Part shown: positions 27,230 to 36,085 of the stretch, piece by piece
Layout of the letters: every line of letters begins with the position of its first letter
Numbering within the stretch: position 1 is the first letter of the stretch
From: an uncultured Microbacterium sp.
Lineage (GTDB): Bacteria > Actinomycetota > Actinomycetes > Actinomycetales > Microbacteriaceae
Length of the DNA: 54,316 nucleotides
Assembly (NCBI GenBank): GCA_947503655.1
Contig: CANNEP010000009.1
Location: 1 to 54,316, forward strand
Direction of reading: 5' to 3'
Notes under the pieces: model-generated
What the model was told of the DNA's origin: nothing
The model's database searches: none
The model's input: only the letters and a program-made list of their open reading frames with translations
Program-made: the position numbers and the translations under genes

Positions 27230-27873
27230 CCCGTCCGATCGTCGCGGTGCTCGACTACGGGTCGGGCAACGTTCACTCTGCCGCGAAGGCACTCGACGCG
27301 GCCGGAGCCGACGCGCACCTCACGAAAGACAAGAAGCTGGTCATGGAGGCCCACGGCCTCGTCGTGCCCGGCGTCGGTGCCTTTGCCGCCGTCATGGGGG
27401 CGTTGCGAGCCGAGCGTTCAGAAGAGTTGATCGACCGTCGCCTGGCTGGTGGCCGTCACGTGCTCGGCATTTGCGTCGGCATGCAGGTCATGTTTGAACG
27501 CGGCGTCGAGCGCGGCGTCGGCGCTGAGGGCCTGGGGGAGTGGCCCGGTGTCGTGCGCGAGATTGAAGCCCCCGTTCTGCCCCACATGGGGTGGAACACG
27601 GTTGAGGTCGGCGAGGGCAGCACGCTGTTCCGCGGTATCGAAAACGAGCGGTTCTACTTTGTGCACTCCAACGCCGCACAAGACTGGTCGCTTGAGGTCA
27701 TGCCGCCGTTCCCGCAGCCCAGCGTGACCTGGGCGACACACCACTCGCGTTTCATCGCGGCCGTTGAGAATGGGCCGCTTTCGGCGACCCAATTTCACCC
27801 GGAGAAGTCCGGCGAAGCCGGCATCACACTGTTGAAGAATTGGATCGGCACGCTGGGCGGGGCTACGCTCTAA
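27226..27873 (+). CDS. hisH: imidazole glycerol phosphate synthase, glutaminase subunit
   Basis: HisH releases ammonia from glutamine for HisF, which is not in this window. The 215-residue class I amidotransferase begins [11 protein letters not shown] and has the nucleophile C83 in GICVGMQ and the His-Glu pair in [11 protein letters not shown] 27226 overlaps the hisB stop. priA follows after 41 bases. Confidence 0.96.
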   Translation: MTRPIVAVLDYGSGNVHSAAKALDAAGADAHLTKDKKLVMEAHGLVVPGVGAFAAVMGALRAERSEELIDRRLAGGRHVLGICVGMQVMFERGVERGVGAEGLGEWPGVVREIEAPVLPHMGWNTVEVGEGSTLFRGIENERFYFVHSNAAQDWSLEVMPPFPQPSVTWATHHSRFIAAVENGPLSATQFHPEKSGEAGITLLKNWIGTLGGATL

Positions 27874-27914
27874 CTTCTGTGCCCTTTGCACGACATTTGC
27901 TTCATAGAGGACTC

Positions 27915-28664
27915 ATGAACGACTTCACGAACACTCCCGCTTTGGCTCTGTTGCCGGCTGTCGACGTCGCGGGAGGCAAGGCTGTGCGCCTGACTCAGGG
28001 CGAGGCAGGCTCAGAAACGAACTACGGCGACCCCGTTGACGCTGCTGCCCAGTGGCAAGAGCAGGGCGCCGAATGGTTGCACCTCGTTGACCTGGACGCT
28101 GCGTTCGGTCGCGGTGCTAACACTGCGGTGATCCGCCGCGTCATCAAGCAGGTGCGCGGTCTGAACGTTGAGCTGTCTGGCGGCATCCGTGACGATGCGT
28201 CGCTCGAAGCCGCACTCGAGACCGGCGTCACCCGCATCAACCTCGGTACCGCTGCACTGGAGAACCCGGAGTGGGCTGCCAACGTCATTGGCCGCTACGG
28301 CGAGGCGATTGCCGTCGGTCTGGACGTGCGCGGAACCACGCTGGCGGCTCGCGGATGGACGCAGGACGCAGGCGACATTTGGGAAGTTCTCGCCCGACTC
28401 GAAGACGCCGGTTGTTCGCGCTACGTTGTCACCGACGTGACGAAGGATGGCACGCTGCGCGGGCCGAACCTCGAATTGCTCCGCGAAGTGTGCTCGCGCA
28501 CCGTCAAGCCCGTTGTTGCGTCGGGTGGTATTTCTTCGCTTGACGACATCGCTGATCTTCGCGACCTGGTTCCGCTCGGTGTTGAAGGCGCAATCATCGG
28601 TAAGGCACTGTATTCCGGTGCGTTCACGCTGGCAGAGGCCCTGGATGTCGCAGGAGACAACTAA
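27915..28664 (+). CDS. priA: phosphoribosyl isomerase A (HisA, probably bifunctional PriA)
   Basis: This TIM-barrel isomerase opens ProFAR in histidine synthesis and, in actinobacteria that lack trpF, also isomerises phosphoribosyl anthranilate for tryptophan. The 249-residue protein has [16 protein letters not shown] with the first catalytic Asp, and [14 protein letters not shown] with the second. The [17 protein letters not shown] stretch resembles the Arg-Gly-Trp loop that marks PriA rather than enteric HisA. ATG 27915 has AGAGGA upstream. The bifunctional role is inferred from this loop and lineage. Confidence 0.88.
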   Translation: MNDFTNTPALALLPAVDVAGGKAVRLTQGEAGSETNYGDPVDAAAQWQEQGAEWLHLVDLDAAFGRGANTAVIRRVIKQVRGLNVELSGGIRDDASLEAALETGVTRINLGTAALENPEWAANVIGRYGEAIAVGLDVRGTTLAARGWTQDAGDIWEVLARLEDAGCSRYVVTDVTKDGTLRGPNLELLREVCSRTVKPVVASGGISSLDDIADLRDLVPLGVEGAIIGKALYSGAFTLAEALDVAGDN

Positions 28665-29415
28665 CACTGGCGATTCGGCTGGCGTTCCCTGGGAAGGCCG
28701 CCGATTCGAACCCAACCCGGCTGCTGGCGATGACGGCTCTGCCGACTCGGCACTGTATGCCGCACTCACCAACTTCCGTGATGGTTCCGGCGATCAAATC
28801 ACCATTGTCGAAGCCCTGCGCACCGCGCGCGTTCTCATCCCGTTGATCGCTGAAAAGGGTGACGAGGGGGTCGGACCGACGGGCCTTGCGGTCGATAAGA
28901 CGCAAGAGCTGTCGATCGTGACGGTTGCCGCACCCGATGGCCGCACGGTGTTGCCGATCTTTTCGAGCGTTGACTCGATGCGCACGTGGGATCCACTAGC
29001 CCGGCCGATTCCGGTGGCGGGCGTTCGTGCGGCTCTGTCGGCAGCCTCCGACCAGACCGACCTGCTTGTTGTTGACCCGACAGCTGAGACCGAGTTCGTC
29101 GTGCGCCGCCCCGCGGTCTGGGCGCTCGCGCAAGACGAGGCGTGGGTGCCGAGCCACGAGTCGCCTGAGGTTTTCCAAGCGTTGCAAGAGTCGGTCGGCA
29201 CGGAGCTTGCCGTCATCGATCTCACTGTCGCTTCCGGCGACCCCGACGCGCGCCTGCGCGGCCCCGAGCTCATCGTGACGCTTCAGCTCGTCGACGGACT
29301 CGACCAGACGCAGCTCGATGCCGTGTTGCAGCGACTCGCGCAGCGGTGGGCGGCGGACGACCGCATTGCGGTGCTTGTCGACTCGCTGTCAGTCAAGCTC
29401 CAGCGCGCGAACTAG
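28645..29415 (+). CDS. SseB family protein
   Basis: A 256-residue cytoplasmic protein with an SseB N-terminal-like domain (about residues 25-130: [38 protein letters not shown]) and a second related half with [19 protein letters not shown]. SseB homologues are widespread but lack a firm function. The start at 28645 gives a 20-base overlap with priA; a longer frame upstream reads priA out of frame. Co-location with the his genes is common in Microbacteriaceae-like genomes, but a direct role in histidine synthesis is not implied. Confidence 0.75.
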   Translation: MSQETTNTGDSAGVPWEGRRFEPNPAAGDDGSADSALYAALTNFRDGSGDQITIVEALRTARVLIPLIAEKGDEGVGPTGLAVDKTQELSIVTVAAPDGRTVLPIFSSVDSMRTWDPLARPIPVAGVRAALSAASDQTDLLVVDPTAETEFVVRRPAVWALAQDEAWVPSHESPEVFQALQESVGTELAVIDLTVASGDPDARLRGPELIVTLQLVDGLDQTQLDAVLQRLAQRWAADDRIAVLVDSLSVKLQRAN

Positions 29416-29453
29416 CGCCACCCGCGGCCCAATACGAGGCCGCCCACAACGCA

Positions 29454-29488
29454 AAGCGGGCGCCGGTGCCGTGCACCAACGCCCGCTT
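29454..29488. terminator. bidirectional hairpin between sseB-like and DUF1844 genes
   Basis: AAGCGGGCG (29454-29462) pairs with CGCCCGCTT (29480-29488), with an inner GGTGC/GCACC. It lies between convergent genes. The T tracts are short. Confidence 0.6.
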
Positions 29489-29501
29489 GTGGCTGTTGTG
29501 A

Positions 29502-29909
29502 TTAGTTGACCGGACCGGTCCACTTTTCGCCCGGTCCCTTGCCGATCGGGTCGGGGATTGCCGATGCCTCACGGAAAGCGAGCTGCACCGAGCGCAGGCC
29601 ATCGCGCAACGAGCGCGCGTGCATGTCGCTGACCGCGGGTGCACCCGCGGTGATGAGGCCCGCGAGAGCGTCGATGAGCTTGCGTGCCTCATCGAGGTCG
29701 ATCTGCTGTGCCGCATTCGGGTCGTCGGCAAGACCGAGTTTCACAGCAGCAGCGCTCAGCAGGTGAACTGCGGCGGTCGTAATGACCTCGACCGCGGGAA
29801 CATCGGCAATATCGCGTGCAGCTTCAGACGCTGCCTGGTCCGCTTTTTCCCACTGCGCCAGGCGCTCAGGGTCGTGTTCGTGGCTGTTTTCTGCCGGAAT
29901 CGTGTTCAC
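29502..29909 (-). CDS. DUF1844 domain-containing protein
   Basis: A 135-residue mostly helical protein with the DUF1844 core (ADVPAVEVITTAAVHLLSAA, then DLDEARKLIDALAGLI). It sits next to infC, as in many actinobacteria, but on the opposite strand. The role is unknown; a link to translation is suggested only by its neighbour. GTG 29909 has a weak GAGAG about six bases upstream. Confidence 0.8.
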   Translation of the reverse strand: MNTIPAENSHEHDPERLAQWEKADQAASEAARDIADVPAVEVITTAAVHLLSAAAVKLGLADDPNAAQQIDLDEARKLIDALAGLITAGAPAVSDMHARSLRDGLRSVQLAFREASAIPDPIGKGPGEKWTGPVN

Positions 29910-29939
29910 GTCTAACTCTCTGCTAAACTAATGCGGGCT

Positions 29940-29958
29940 CTGGAGCATTACGCTCCAG
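29940..29958. promoter_or_regulatory. inverted repeat in the DUF1844-infC gap
   Basis: CTGGAGC (29940-29946) pairs with GCTCCAG (29952-29958) around a five-base loop. It could be a protein site or an RNA hairpin in the infC leader. No regulator is suggested. Confidence 0.3.
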
Positions 29959-30155
29959 TACGAAAGTGGATCACATCCCACCCGCGCTTGCCGTTCTAGG
30001 CTACCGGGTCTGCGCTCCGCCTCCGAATCTGTCGGGGGTAGTTAGGGTGCATAGCCGACGTCTCACGTCGTGCGGGTGGAGTGATCATACCTTCGCCCGC
30101 GGTACGAACCCTCGTATTGCGGCGGCCATGAACCACGCATCCAGAGGAGTTCCGC

Positions 30156-30788
30156 ATCAGCGATCCCCGCACCAACGAGCGCATTCGCGTTCCGGAGGTT
30201 CGACTCGTCGGCCCCGGTGGCGAACAGATTGGCGTTGTCGCCATTCAGGTCGCGCTCCGCCTCGCACAGGAAGCAGACCTTGACCTTGTTGAGGTTGCTC
30301 CCAACTCGAAGCCTCCCGTCGTCAAGATCATGGACTACGGGAAGTTCAAGTACGAAGCTGCTCAGAAGGCTAAGGAAGCTCGCCGCAACCAGGCGAACAC
30401 CGTCCTCAAGGAGGTGCGTTTCCGCCTGAAGATCGATGCACACGACTACGAGACCAAGCGCAAGCGCGCTGAGGGCTTCCTCAAGACTGGCGACAAGGTC
30501 AAGGCAATGATCCTGTTCCGCGGTCGTGAGCAGTCGCGTCCCGATCAGGGCGTTCGTCTGCTGAAGAAATTCGCAGAAGACGTCGCAGAGTTCGGAACCG
30601 TCGAGTCGAACCCGACGATCGACGGCCGCAACATGGTGATGGTGATCGGACCGCACAAGAACAAGTCTGAGACGAAGGCTGAGCAGAACGCTGTCCGTGC
30701 AGCGTCGAAGCAGGCAGCACGCGACGCTCGTACCGAGAAGCCGTCTGCTCCCGAAGCAGCCGAGTCCGCAATGGACTCTGCCGAATAG
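30156..30788 (+). CDS. infC: translation initiation factor IF-3 (AUC start)
   Basis: IF-3 binds the 30S subunit and rejects non-canonical start codons. The 210-residue protein begins [18 protein letters not shown], has the linker and C-terminal domain ([20 protein letters not shown], then [12 protein letters not shown]) and an extra C-terminal tail of about 40 mostly Ala/Lys/Glu residues. No ATG, GTG or TTG exists between the in-frame TGA at 30129 and this point. ATC 30156 is preceded by AGAGGAG with six-base spacing, so AUC is the start. A rare start of this kind is the basis of IF-3 autoregulation in other bacteria. rpmI and rplT follow in the same operon. An internal ATG at 30330 would remove the N-terminal domain. 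Confidence 0.93.
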   Translation: MSDPRTNERIRVPEVRLVGPGGEQIGVVAIQVALRLAQEADLDLVEVAPNSKPPVVKIMDYGKFKYEAAQKAKEARRNQANTVLKEVRFRLKIDAHDYETKRKRAEGFLKTGDKVKAMILFRGREQSRPDQGVRLLKKFAEDVAEFGTVESNPTIDGRNMVMVIGPHKNKSETKAEQNAVRAASKQAARDARTEKPSAPEAAESAMDSAE

Positions 30789-30851
30789 GCACATAAGCCT
30801 CGCCCCCGGGCGAACCAGACGCCCCCAGGGCGAAACATTAAGGAAGAGAAG

Positions 30852-31046
30852 ATGCCGAAGCAGAAGACCCACTCGGGCAGCAAGAAGCGCTTCAAGGTCA
30901 CCGGTAGCGGCAAGATCATGAAGCAGCAGGCAGGTATGCGCCACAACCTCGAGGTGAAGGCCAGCAAGCGTAAGCGTCGCCTGAACGCCGACCAGGTTGT
31001 ATCTGGCAACGACTTCAAGGTCATCAAGAAGCTCCTCGGCCGCTAA
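30852..31046 (+). CDS. rpmI: 50S ribosomal protein L35
   Basis: A 64-residue basic protein beginning [21 protein letters not shown], the L35 signature, with [10 protein letters not shown] later. GGAAGAGAAG lies upstream of ATG 30852. It is the middle gene of infC-rpmI-rplT. Confidence 0.97.
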   Translation: MPKQKTHSGSKKRFKVTGSGKIMKQQAGMRHNLEVKASKRKRRLNADQVVSGNDFKVIKKLLGR

Positions 31047-31079
31047 TAGCGCCCGTTTGAAGATTAGGAAACACCAGAA

Positions 31080-31466
31080 ATGGCACGTGTAAAGCGGGCG
31101 GTTAACGCCCACAAGAAGCGCCGCGTTATTCTCGAGCGCGCATCCGGTTACCGCGGACAGCGTTCGCGTCTCTACCGCAAGGCCAAGGAGCAGGTCACCC
31201 ACTCCCTCGTCTACGCATACCGCGACCGTCGCAAGAACAAGGGCAACTTCCGTCGCCTGTGGATCCAGCGCATCAACGCTGCGACCCGTGCAAACGGCAT
31301 GACGTACAACCGCTTCATCCAGGGCCTCGGCCTTGCTGGCATCCAGGTTGACCGTCGTATGCTCGCTGACCTCGCGGTCAACGACGCGGCTACGTTCACG
31401 AAGCTCGTTGCTGCTGCTAAGGCTGCTCTGCCTGCAGACGTCAACGCACCGAAGTCGGCTGCGTAA
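31080..31466 (+). CDS. rplT: 50S ribosomal protein L20
   Basis: L20 is an early 50S assembly protein. The 128-residue sequence starts [19 protein letters not shown] and contains [20 protein letters not shown], diagnostic of the family. In several bacteria L20 represses its own operon through the leader; no L20 mimic could be recognised here by eye. It starts 33 bases after rpmI. Confidence 0.97.
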   Translation: MARVKRAVNAHKKRRVILERASGYRGQRSRLYRKAKEQVTHSLVYAYRDRRKNKGNFRRLWIQRINAATRANGMTYNRFIQGLGLAGIQVDRRMLADLAVNDAATFTKLVAAAKAALPADVNAPKSAA

Positions 31467-31480
31467 GCACTTCGCTTTTT

Positions 31481-31515
31481 CCAAGGGCGTCCTCCACTGC
31501 GGAGGGCGCCCTTGG
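31481..31515 (+). terminator. strong hairpin after rplT
   Basis: CCAAGGGCG-T-CCTCC pairs with GGAGG-G-CGCCCTTGG, about 15 pairs with one wobble and a five-base loop. There is no T run downstream; instead five Ts precede the stem (31476-31480). Confidence 0.65.
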
Positions 31516-31573
31516 TGCATTGTTGGTGCGGTGAATTCCTGTGCCGTTCCGCGGCCGGACGATGCCGTCACCC

Positions 31574-31579
31574 TAGACT
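31574..31579 (+). promoter_or_regulatory. -10 box of the SPOUT methyltransferase gene, leaderless type
   Basis: TAGACT is followed by six bases and then GTG 31586. The same hexamer and spacing are found at dapF. Confidence 0.65.
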
Positions 31580-31585
31580 GAAGAC

Positions 31586-32392
31586 GTGCTCGAGAACCCA
31601 CGGTCCCCGCGTGTCCGCGCTGTTGCCAAGCTGACGAAGCGCAGTGCGCGTAACGAGTCTGGCCTCTTCCTCCTGGAGGGCCCGCAGGCCGTGCGAGAGG
31701 CATTGCAGTACCGCGCTGACAGCATCGTTGATCTTTACGCGACACCCAGTGCGTGGGAGAGGCACACCGACCTCCGCGACGGTGCCGAAAAGCACGGGAT
31801 TTACGTCACGCTCGCGAGTGAGGCTGTCGTTGACGCGATGGCAGACACGGTCACGCCACAGGGTGTTGTCGCGGTCGCGAAGCAATGGCCGGCTAGCCTC
31901 GATGATGTTTTCGCGGCCAAGCCCGTTTTGCTTGCGGTGTGCGAGCAGGTGCGTGACCCCGGAAACCTCGGAACCATCATTCGCGCCGCAGATGCGGCTG
32001 GCGCTGATGGGGTGATCCTGACCGGCAAGACGGTCGATCCGTACAACCCCAAGGTCGTGCGCTCGACGACCGGTTCACTCTTTCATGTGCCGATCGTTGT
32101 GGGTGCCGATGTCGTCGACGTTATGGAGCGTTGCCGTCAGGCCGGGCTCGCGGTGATCGCGGCTGATGTTAAGGGGGAGGACCTCCTGGAGGCCCGGTCG
32201 GCTGGCGTGCTGGCGAGGCCGACGGCCTGGCTGTTCGGCAACGAGGCGCGTGGTCTGGAGGACGAGGTTCTCGCGATGACAGATCGGGCGTTGAAGCTCC
32301 CGATCTATGGTCGTGCCGAGTCTCTCAACCTGGCGACGGCAGCGAGCGTGTGCCTGTACGAATCGGCATTCGCGCAGCGCACCGCGGGCTAG
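31586..32392 (+). CDS. TrmH/SpoU family RNA 2'-O-methyltransferase
   Basis: A 268-residue SPOUT methyltransferase. An N-terminal substrate-binding domain (about residues 1-95) precedes the knotted catalytic domain with motif 1 EQVRDPGNLGTIIRAADAAG, motif 2 LFGNEARGLEDEV and motif 3 LPIYGRAESLNLATAASV, which form the SAM-binding trefoil. Target is probably ribose of 23S rRNA or tRNA; family alone does not decide. In many actinobacteria it lies between rplT and pheS, as here apart from the intervening transporter operon. Confidence 0.88.
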   Translation: MLENPRSPRVRAVAKLTKRSARNESGLFLLEGPQAVREALQYRADSIVDLYATPSAWERHTDLRDGAEKHGIYVTLASEAVVDAMADTVTPQGVVAVAKQWPASLDDVFAAKPVLLAVCEQVRDPGNLGTIIRAADAAGADGVILTGKTVDPYNPKVVRSTTGSLFHVPIVVGADVVDVMERCRQAGLAVIAADVKGEDLLEARSAGVLARPTAWLFGNEARGLEDEVLAMTDRALKLPIYGRAESLNLATAASVCLYESAFAQRTAG

Positions 32393-32472
32393 TGCGTATA
32401 CCGCAAGACCTACCCCAAAAAACAACCAAGCGCTCGTTTGTTTCAGTCGAGTAGCAGGGCTCATGCCCAAAA

Positions 32473-32508
32473 CCGTCATCGTGCACAAAATGACGGTCGA
32501 TTTCGTCA
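32473..32508 (+). promoter_or_regulatory. CGTCAT-containing inverted and direct repeats upstream of gluA
   Basis: CCGTCAT (32473-32479) and ATGACGG (32490-32496) form a perfect inverted repeat with a 10-base spacer. ATTTCGTCA (32500-32508) follows and is identical to the metF repeat. Likely regulator sites; the factor is unknown. Confidence 0.35.
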
Positions 32509-32565
32509 TCCCATGCGCGAAATAGCGTGACGCCGAGATAATCACCGAAATCTACGGATTTGATT

Positions 32566-32581
32566 GTTACGACTACGTAAC
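32566..32581 (+). promoter_or_regulatory. GlnR-like dyad GTTAC-N6-GTAAC upstream of gluA
   Basis: A perfect five-base inverted repeat with the GlnR half-site geometry (GTnAC-N6-GnAAC type). It is centred about 48 bases upstream of the predicted -10, a position suited to activation. A nitrogen link is plausible for a glutamate transporter. Whether this lineage has GlnR is not known from the window. Confidence 0.45.
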
Positions 32582-32620
32582 CGTCGCGCGCGCAGGTGGC
32601 TGAAATGCCCCTCAGGCTTC

Positions 32621-32626
32621 TAGTGT
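32621..32626 (+). promoter_or_regulatory. -10 box of gluA, leaderless type
   Basis: TAGTGT is followed by six bases (CGAGGC) and then ATG 32633. Confidence 0.6.
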
Positions 32627-32632
32627 CGAGGC

Positions 32633-33382
32633 ATGACAGAGAGCGGACAGCCCCTTGTCGTGGTCAAAGACGTACAGAAGCACTATGGCGACTTCCACGC
32701 ACTCAAAGATGTAAACCTCACCGTGAACAAGGGAGAGGTCGTTGTCGTTATCGGCCCGTCTGGTTCCGGTAAGTCGACACTGTGCCGCACGATTAACCGT
32801 CTTGAGACGATCACGAGCGGTTCGATCACGATCGACGGCACAGAACTCCCCGCCGAGGGTAAAGCTCTCGCGCACCTGCGCGCGGAAGTGGGAATGGTCT
32901 TCCAGTCGTTCAACCTCTTCGCGCACAAGACGATCCTGCAGAATGTGACCCTCGGGCCCATTCAGGTGCTGGGCAAGAAGAAGGCTGAGGCAGAAGCCGA
33001 AGCCATGAAGCTGCTCGAACGCGTTGGCGTTGCCCACCAGGCACAGAAGATGCCGGCCCAGCTCTCCGGTGGCCAACAGCAGCGTGTTGCCATTGCGCGC
33101 GCACTCGCGATGCACCCCAAGGTCATGCTGTTCGATGAGCCGACGTCGGCTCTCGACCCTGAAATGATCAACGAGGTTCTCGACGTCATGATCGAGCTCG
33201 CGGCCGAGGGCATGACGATGATCGTCGTCACCCACGAAATGGGCTTCGCACGCAAGGCCGCGAACCGCGTCGTCTTCATGGCCGACGGCCAGATCGTCGA
33301 AGAAGCGACTCCTGACGAGTTCTTCACGAACCCCAAGAGCGCTCGCGCCAAAGACTTCCTTTCTAAGCTCCTCACGCACTGA
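32633..33382 (+). CDS. gluA: amino-acid (glutamate-type) ABC transporter ATP-binding protein
   Basis: The ATPase of a polar amino-acid uptake system, 249 residues. Walker A is G41-S48 (GPSGSGKS), the signature is LSGGQQQR, Walker B is [14 protein letters not shown] and the H-loop VTHEMGFA. It is most like GlnQ/GluA. Gene order ATPase, binding protein, permease, permease matches gluABCD of Corynebacterium. A Shine-Dalgarno is lacking and the promoter is of the leaderless type. Confidence 0.92.
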   Translation: MTESGQPLVVVKDVQKHYGDFHALKDVNLTVNKGEVVVVIGPSGSGKSTLCRTINRLETITSGSITIDGTELPAEGKALAHLRAEVGMVFQSFNLFAHKTILQNVTLGPIQVLGKKKAEAEAEAMKLLERVGVAHQAQKMPAQLSGGQQQRVAIARALAMHPKVMLFDEPTSALDPEMINEVLDVMIELAAEGMTMIVVTHEMGFARKAANRVVFMADGQIVEEATPDEFFTNPKSARAKDFLSKLLTH

Positions 33383-33416
33383 CGTGAGAAAAAGTAACCC
33401 TACCAAGGAGGAAAAC

Positions 33417-34331
33417 ATGCGTAAGTCACGCACCCTGACCGGCATCGGTATTGCAGCCGCTGCTCTGCTTGCTCTCACGGGTTGCCAGAGCGGCACCCCG
33501 GGCGACGGCGGAACCGGTGGCGACGGCGGCGACGCTGGCGCCGGCTCGGAGAACCCGTGGACGGTAGCCACCGACGTCAAGCTTGAAGGCTCGCCCACGT
33601 TCGACAAGATGACCGCTGACGGCAAGGTCATCGTCGGTGTCAAGGAAGACCAGCCCGGTCTCGGCTACCTTGACGTCACCACCAACGAGCGCACTGGTTT
33701 CGATGTTGACATCGCTCGCTGGGTCGCAGCTTCGCTCGGCTTCGATGAGGACGCCATCGAGTTCAAGGCCATCCCGTCGGCAAACCGCGAGCAGGCCATT
33801 GTCAACGGCGACATCGACTACTACGTCGGTACCTACTCGATCAACGACAAGCGCAAGGAACAGATCGACTTCGCTGGTCCGTACTTCATCACCGGCCAGG
33901 GTCTGCTCGTCGCGAAGGACAGCGAGATCACCGGTGAGGCAGACCTGAACAAGGACACCACGGTGTGCTCCGCAACGGGTTCGACGCCGATCCAGAACAT
34001 CAAGGAGAACTTCCCTGAGGTTCCGACCAAGGAGTACGACCTGTACTCGCTCTGTGTCGAAGACCTGATCAGCGGCAAGGTGCAGGCAGTCACCACCGAC
34101 CAGGCCATCCTCATCGGCTACGCCGCCAAGGACCCGGACCTGATCAAGGTTGTTGGCGAGCCCTTCTCGGTTGAGAAGTACGGCATCGGTCTCCCCAAGG
34201 GTGACGACGCTCTGCGCGAGCACATCAACACCATGCTGACCGATGGTGGCGACGTCTGGCAGGGTATCTTCGACAAGAACCTGGGTGACTCGGGTATCGA
34301 GGTCGAGCAGCCCGCGGTCGACAACTACTAA
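33417..34331 (+). CDS. gluB: glutamate-type ABC transporter substrate-binding lipoprotein
   Basis: A 304-residue extracellular binding protein. The lipoprotein signal peptide ends LLALTG with acylated C23, followed by a Gly/Asp-rich linker, then the type II periplasmic-binding fold with DQPGLGYLDVTTNERTGFDVDIARW and FAGPYFITGQGLLV. AAGGAGG lies five bases upstream of ATG 33417; an earlier in-frame start at 33384 would add 11 non-signal residues. A G-rich hairpin follows, which often raises binding-protein mRNA levels relative to the permeases. Glutamate is the likely ligand by operon resemblance. Confidence 0.9.
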   Translation: MRKSRTLTGIGIAAAALLALTGCQSGTPGDGGTGGDGGDAGAGSENPWTVATDVKLEGSPTFDKMTADGKVIVGVKEDQPGLGYLDVTTNERTGFDVDIARWVAASLGFDEDAIEFKAIPSANREQAIVNGDIDYYVGTYSINDKRKEQIDFAGPYFITGQGLLVAKDSEITGEADLNKDTTVCSATGSTPIQNIKENFPEVPTKEYDLYSLCVEDLISGKVQAVTTDQAILIGYAAKDPDLIKVVGEPFSVEKYGIGLPKGDDALREHINTMLTDGGDVWQGIFDKNLGDSGIEVEQPAVDNY

Positions 34332-34342
34332 AAAGTCGAAGG

Positions 34343-34371
34343 GGGGGGCGGAACCGTTCGTTCCGCCCCCC
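34343..34371 (+). promoter_or_regulatory. intra-operon G-rich hairpin between gluB and gluC
   Basis: GGGGGGCGGAAC pairs perfectly with GTTCCGCCCCCC (12 pairs, loop CGTTC). Eight Gs occur in a row at 34341-34348. There is no T run, so it is more likely an mRNA-stabilising or partial-termination element. Confidence 0.65.
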
Positions 34372-34395
34372 TCATCTGTTGCAGAGAGGAGGAAC

Positions 34396-35052
34396 ATGGA
34401 CGCCATTACCGGCAACCTCGATCTATGGGGTGAAGCGATCGGTAACACGCTGATCCTGTTCTTCGGTGGTGCAGTTCTCGCACTTGTCTTGGGTACACTC
34501 GTCGGCGCTATGCGCGTTTCACCGGTGCCCATTGCCCGCGCCGTAGGAACGGTTTACGTCAACTGGATCCGAAACACGCCACTGACTCTCGTCTTCTTCT
34601 TCTTCGTCTTCGCTTACCCCCAGTTGGGTCTGCCGAAGATTGACTACGTGCCGACGGCAGTCATTGCCCTCGGTGTGTACACGGCGACATATGTCGCCGA
34701 GGCGATTCGTGCTGGCATCAACACTGTTCCAGTTGGTCAGGCAGAAGCGTCGCGTGCGATTGGCCTCAACTACGGTCAGGTCATGTCGCTGGTGGTCTTG
34801 CCGCAGGCCTTCCGTGCCGTGGTTCCGCCCATGCTTTCCGTGCTGATTGCACTCCTGAAGAACACCACCGTCGCTGCTGGCTTCTCGGTTGCTGAGCTCG
34901 CCGCCGTTCGTGCGGCCATCGCTGACAGCGCCGGACGCCCCGGAACCATGCTCGAAGTTCTCCTGTGGGTTGCCCTCATCTTCGTGGTCCTGGTCTTGCT
35001 CCTGAGCTGGCTCCAGCGCTTCCTTGAGAACAAGTGGAGGATCGCACGATGA
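34396..35052 (+). CDS. gluC: glutamate-type ABC transporter permease
   Basis: A 218-residue permease with about five membrane helices, the RNTPLTLVFFF segment and the EAA cytoplasmic loop (EAIRAGINTVPVGQAEASRAIGL) that docks on the ATPase. GAGGAGG is upstream of ATG 34396. The stop overlaps gluD by four bases. Confidence 0.9.
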   Translation: MDAITGNLDLWGEAIGNTLILFFGGAVLALVLGTLVGAMRVSPVPIARAVGTVYVNWIRNTPLTLVFFFFVFAYPQLGLPKIDYVPTAVIALGVYTATYVAEAIRAGINTVPVGQAEASRAIGLNYGQVMSLVVLPQAFRAVVPPMLSVLIALLKNTTVAAGFSVAELAAVRAAIADSAGRPGTMLEVLLWVALIFVVLVLLLSWLQRFLENKWRIAR

Positions 35053-35951
35053 CTTCTGTTCTTTACGACGTTCCCGGCCCCAAGGCCATTCGTCGCAACC
35101 GCATCCTCGGTGCTATCACCGTCCTGGTACTGATTGCCATTATCGGGTTCGTGATCTGGCGTCTCATTGAGACCGGACAGTTCACCGCGCGCAAGTGGGC
35201 GGTCTTCACGTACGCCAGCGTGTGGACCGATCTGGTGCTGCCAGCGCTCGCCAACACGCTCATCGCGTTTGCCGTGGCAGCCGTGGGCTCGCTCATCTTC
35301 GGCATCCTGTTGGTCATCGGCCGCCTCAGCGACCACCGCGTCGTGAGCGTCGTTGTCACCTGGATCACTGAGATCCTCCGTGCCGTTCCGGTGCTCGTCA
35401 TGATGATGCTGGTGTACTTCGGTTTGCCGGTGCTCGGGCTCAAGACGACCCCCTTCATTGCTGTTGTTGCTGCTCTCATTGCGTACAACGGTTCCGTTCT
35501 CGCCGAAGTTTTCCGTGCGGGTATTGAATCGCTGCCACGCGGTCAGGGTGAAGCGGGTTACGCGATCGGCCTCCGTAAGAGCGGTGTTATGGCGTTCATC
35601 CTGTTCCCGCAGGCTATTCGCGTCATGATGCCGGTCATCATTGCTCAGCTTGTTGTGACGCTGAAAGACACGTCGCTCGGCTCGATCATCACGTACGACG
35701 AGTTGTTGAAGCTCGCGAAGAACCTGATGAGCCAAGACGGCCGCCCGATCATCCCGACGACGATTGTCGTCTCGGTGATTTACATTTCGATGTGTTTGCT
35801 GCTGTCGTGGGTTGCCCACATCGTGCAGAAGCGCGTCTCCGCATCGCCGAAGGCTATTCGCCTCGAAGCTGACGAGACGGCCGTTATGCACGAAGGCACG
35901 GTGACCGAGGTCATCGCCGCGCAGACGACGCCGAAGAAGCCAAAGCGGTAA
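35049..35951 (+). CDS. gluD: glutamate-type ABC transporter permease
   Basis: The second permease, 300 residues, with a longer N-terminal region containing one extra helix (about residues 20-40) and the EAA loop EVFRAGIESLPRGQGEAGYAIGLRKS. A basic, probably cytoplasmic C-terminal tail of about 45 residues is present. ATG 35049 overlaps the gluC stop (ATGA). A terminator hairpin follows. Confidence 0.9.
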   Translation: MTSVLYDVPGPKAIRRNRILGAITVLVLIAIIGFVIWRLIETGQFTARKWAVFTYASVWTDLVLPALANTLIAFAVAAVGSLIFGILLVIGRLSDHRVVSVVVTWITEILRAVPVLVMMMLVYFGLPVLGLKTTPFIAVVAALIAYNGSVLAEVFRAGIESLPRGQGEAGYAIGLRKSGVMAFILFPQAIRVMMPVIIAQLVVTLKDTSLGSIITYDELLKLAKNLMSQDGRPIIPTTIVVSVIYISMCLLLSWVAHIVQKRVSASPKAIRLEADETAVMHEGTVTEVIAAQTTPKKPKR

Positions 35952-35970
35952 AACAACCCCGCGCCAAGAC

Positions 35971-36007
35971 ATGGTGCCCGCCGGTGAGTATTCCCGGCGG
36001 GCACCAT
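35971..36007 (+). terminator. terminator hairpin after gluD
   Basis: ATGGTGCCCGCCGG (35971-35984) pairs perfectly with CCGGCGGGCACCAT (35994-36007), a 14-base stem with a nine-base loop. The T run downstream is weak. Confidence 0.75.
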
Positions 36008-36018
36008 CGGCGTTTCTG

Positions 36019-36044
36019 GGGGAGCGGAACCAGGGGAGCGGAAC
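36019..36044 (+). repeat. 12-base direct repeats upstream of pheS
   Basis: GGGGAGCGGAAC occurs at 36019-36030 and 36033-36044, 14 bases apart, followed by degenerate copies (CGGAACC at 36047, GCGGAAAT near 36060). It lies between the gluD hairpin and the pheS promoter and contains the CGGAAC core over-represented in this window. Confidence 0.5.
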
Positions 36045-36085
36045 TACGGAACCGGGGGTGCGGAAATAAGGGGCGTGACGGCCGG

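Noticed and set aside
29910..30155. L20-type autoregulatory leader before infC
   Set aside because: Only a seven-base-pair hairpin could be found by eye; nothing resembles the ribosomal mimic.
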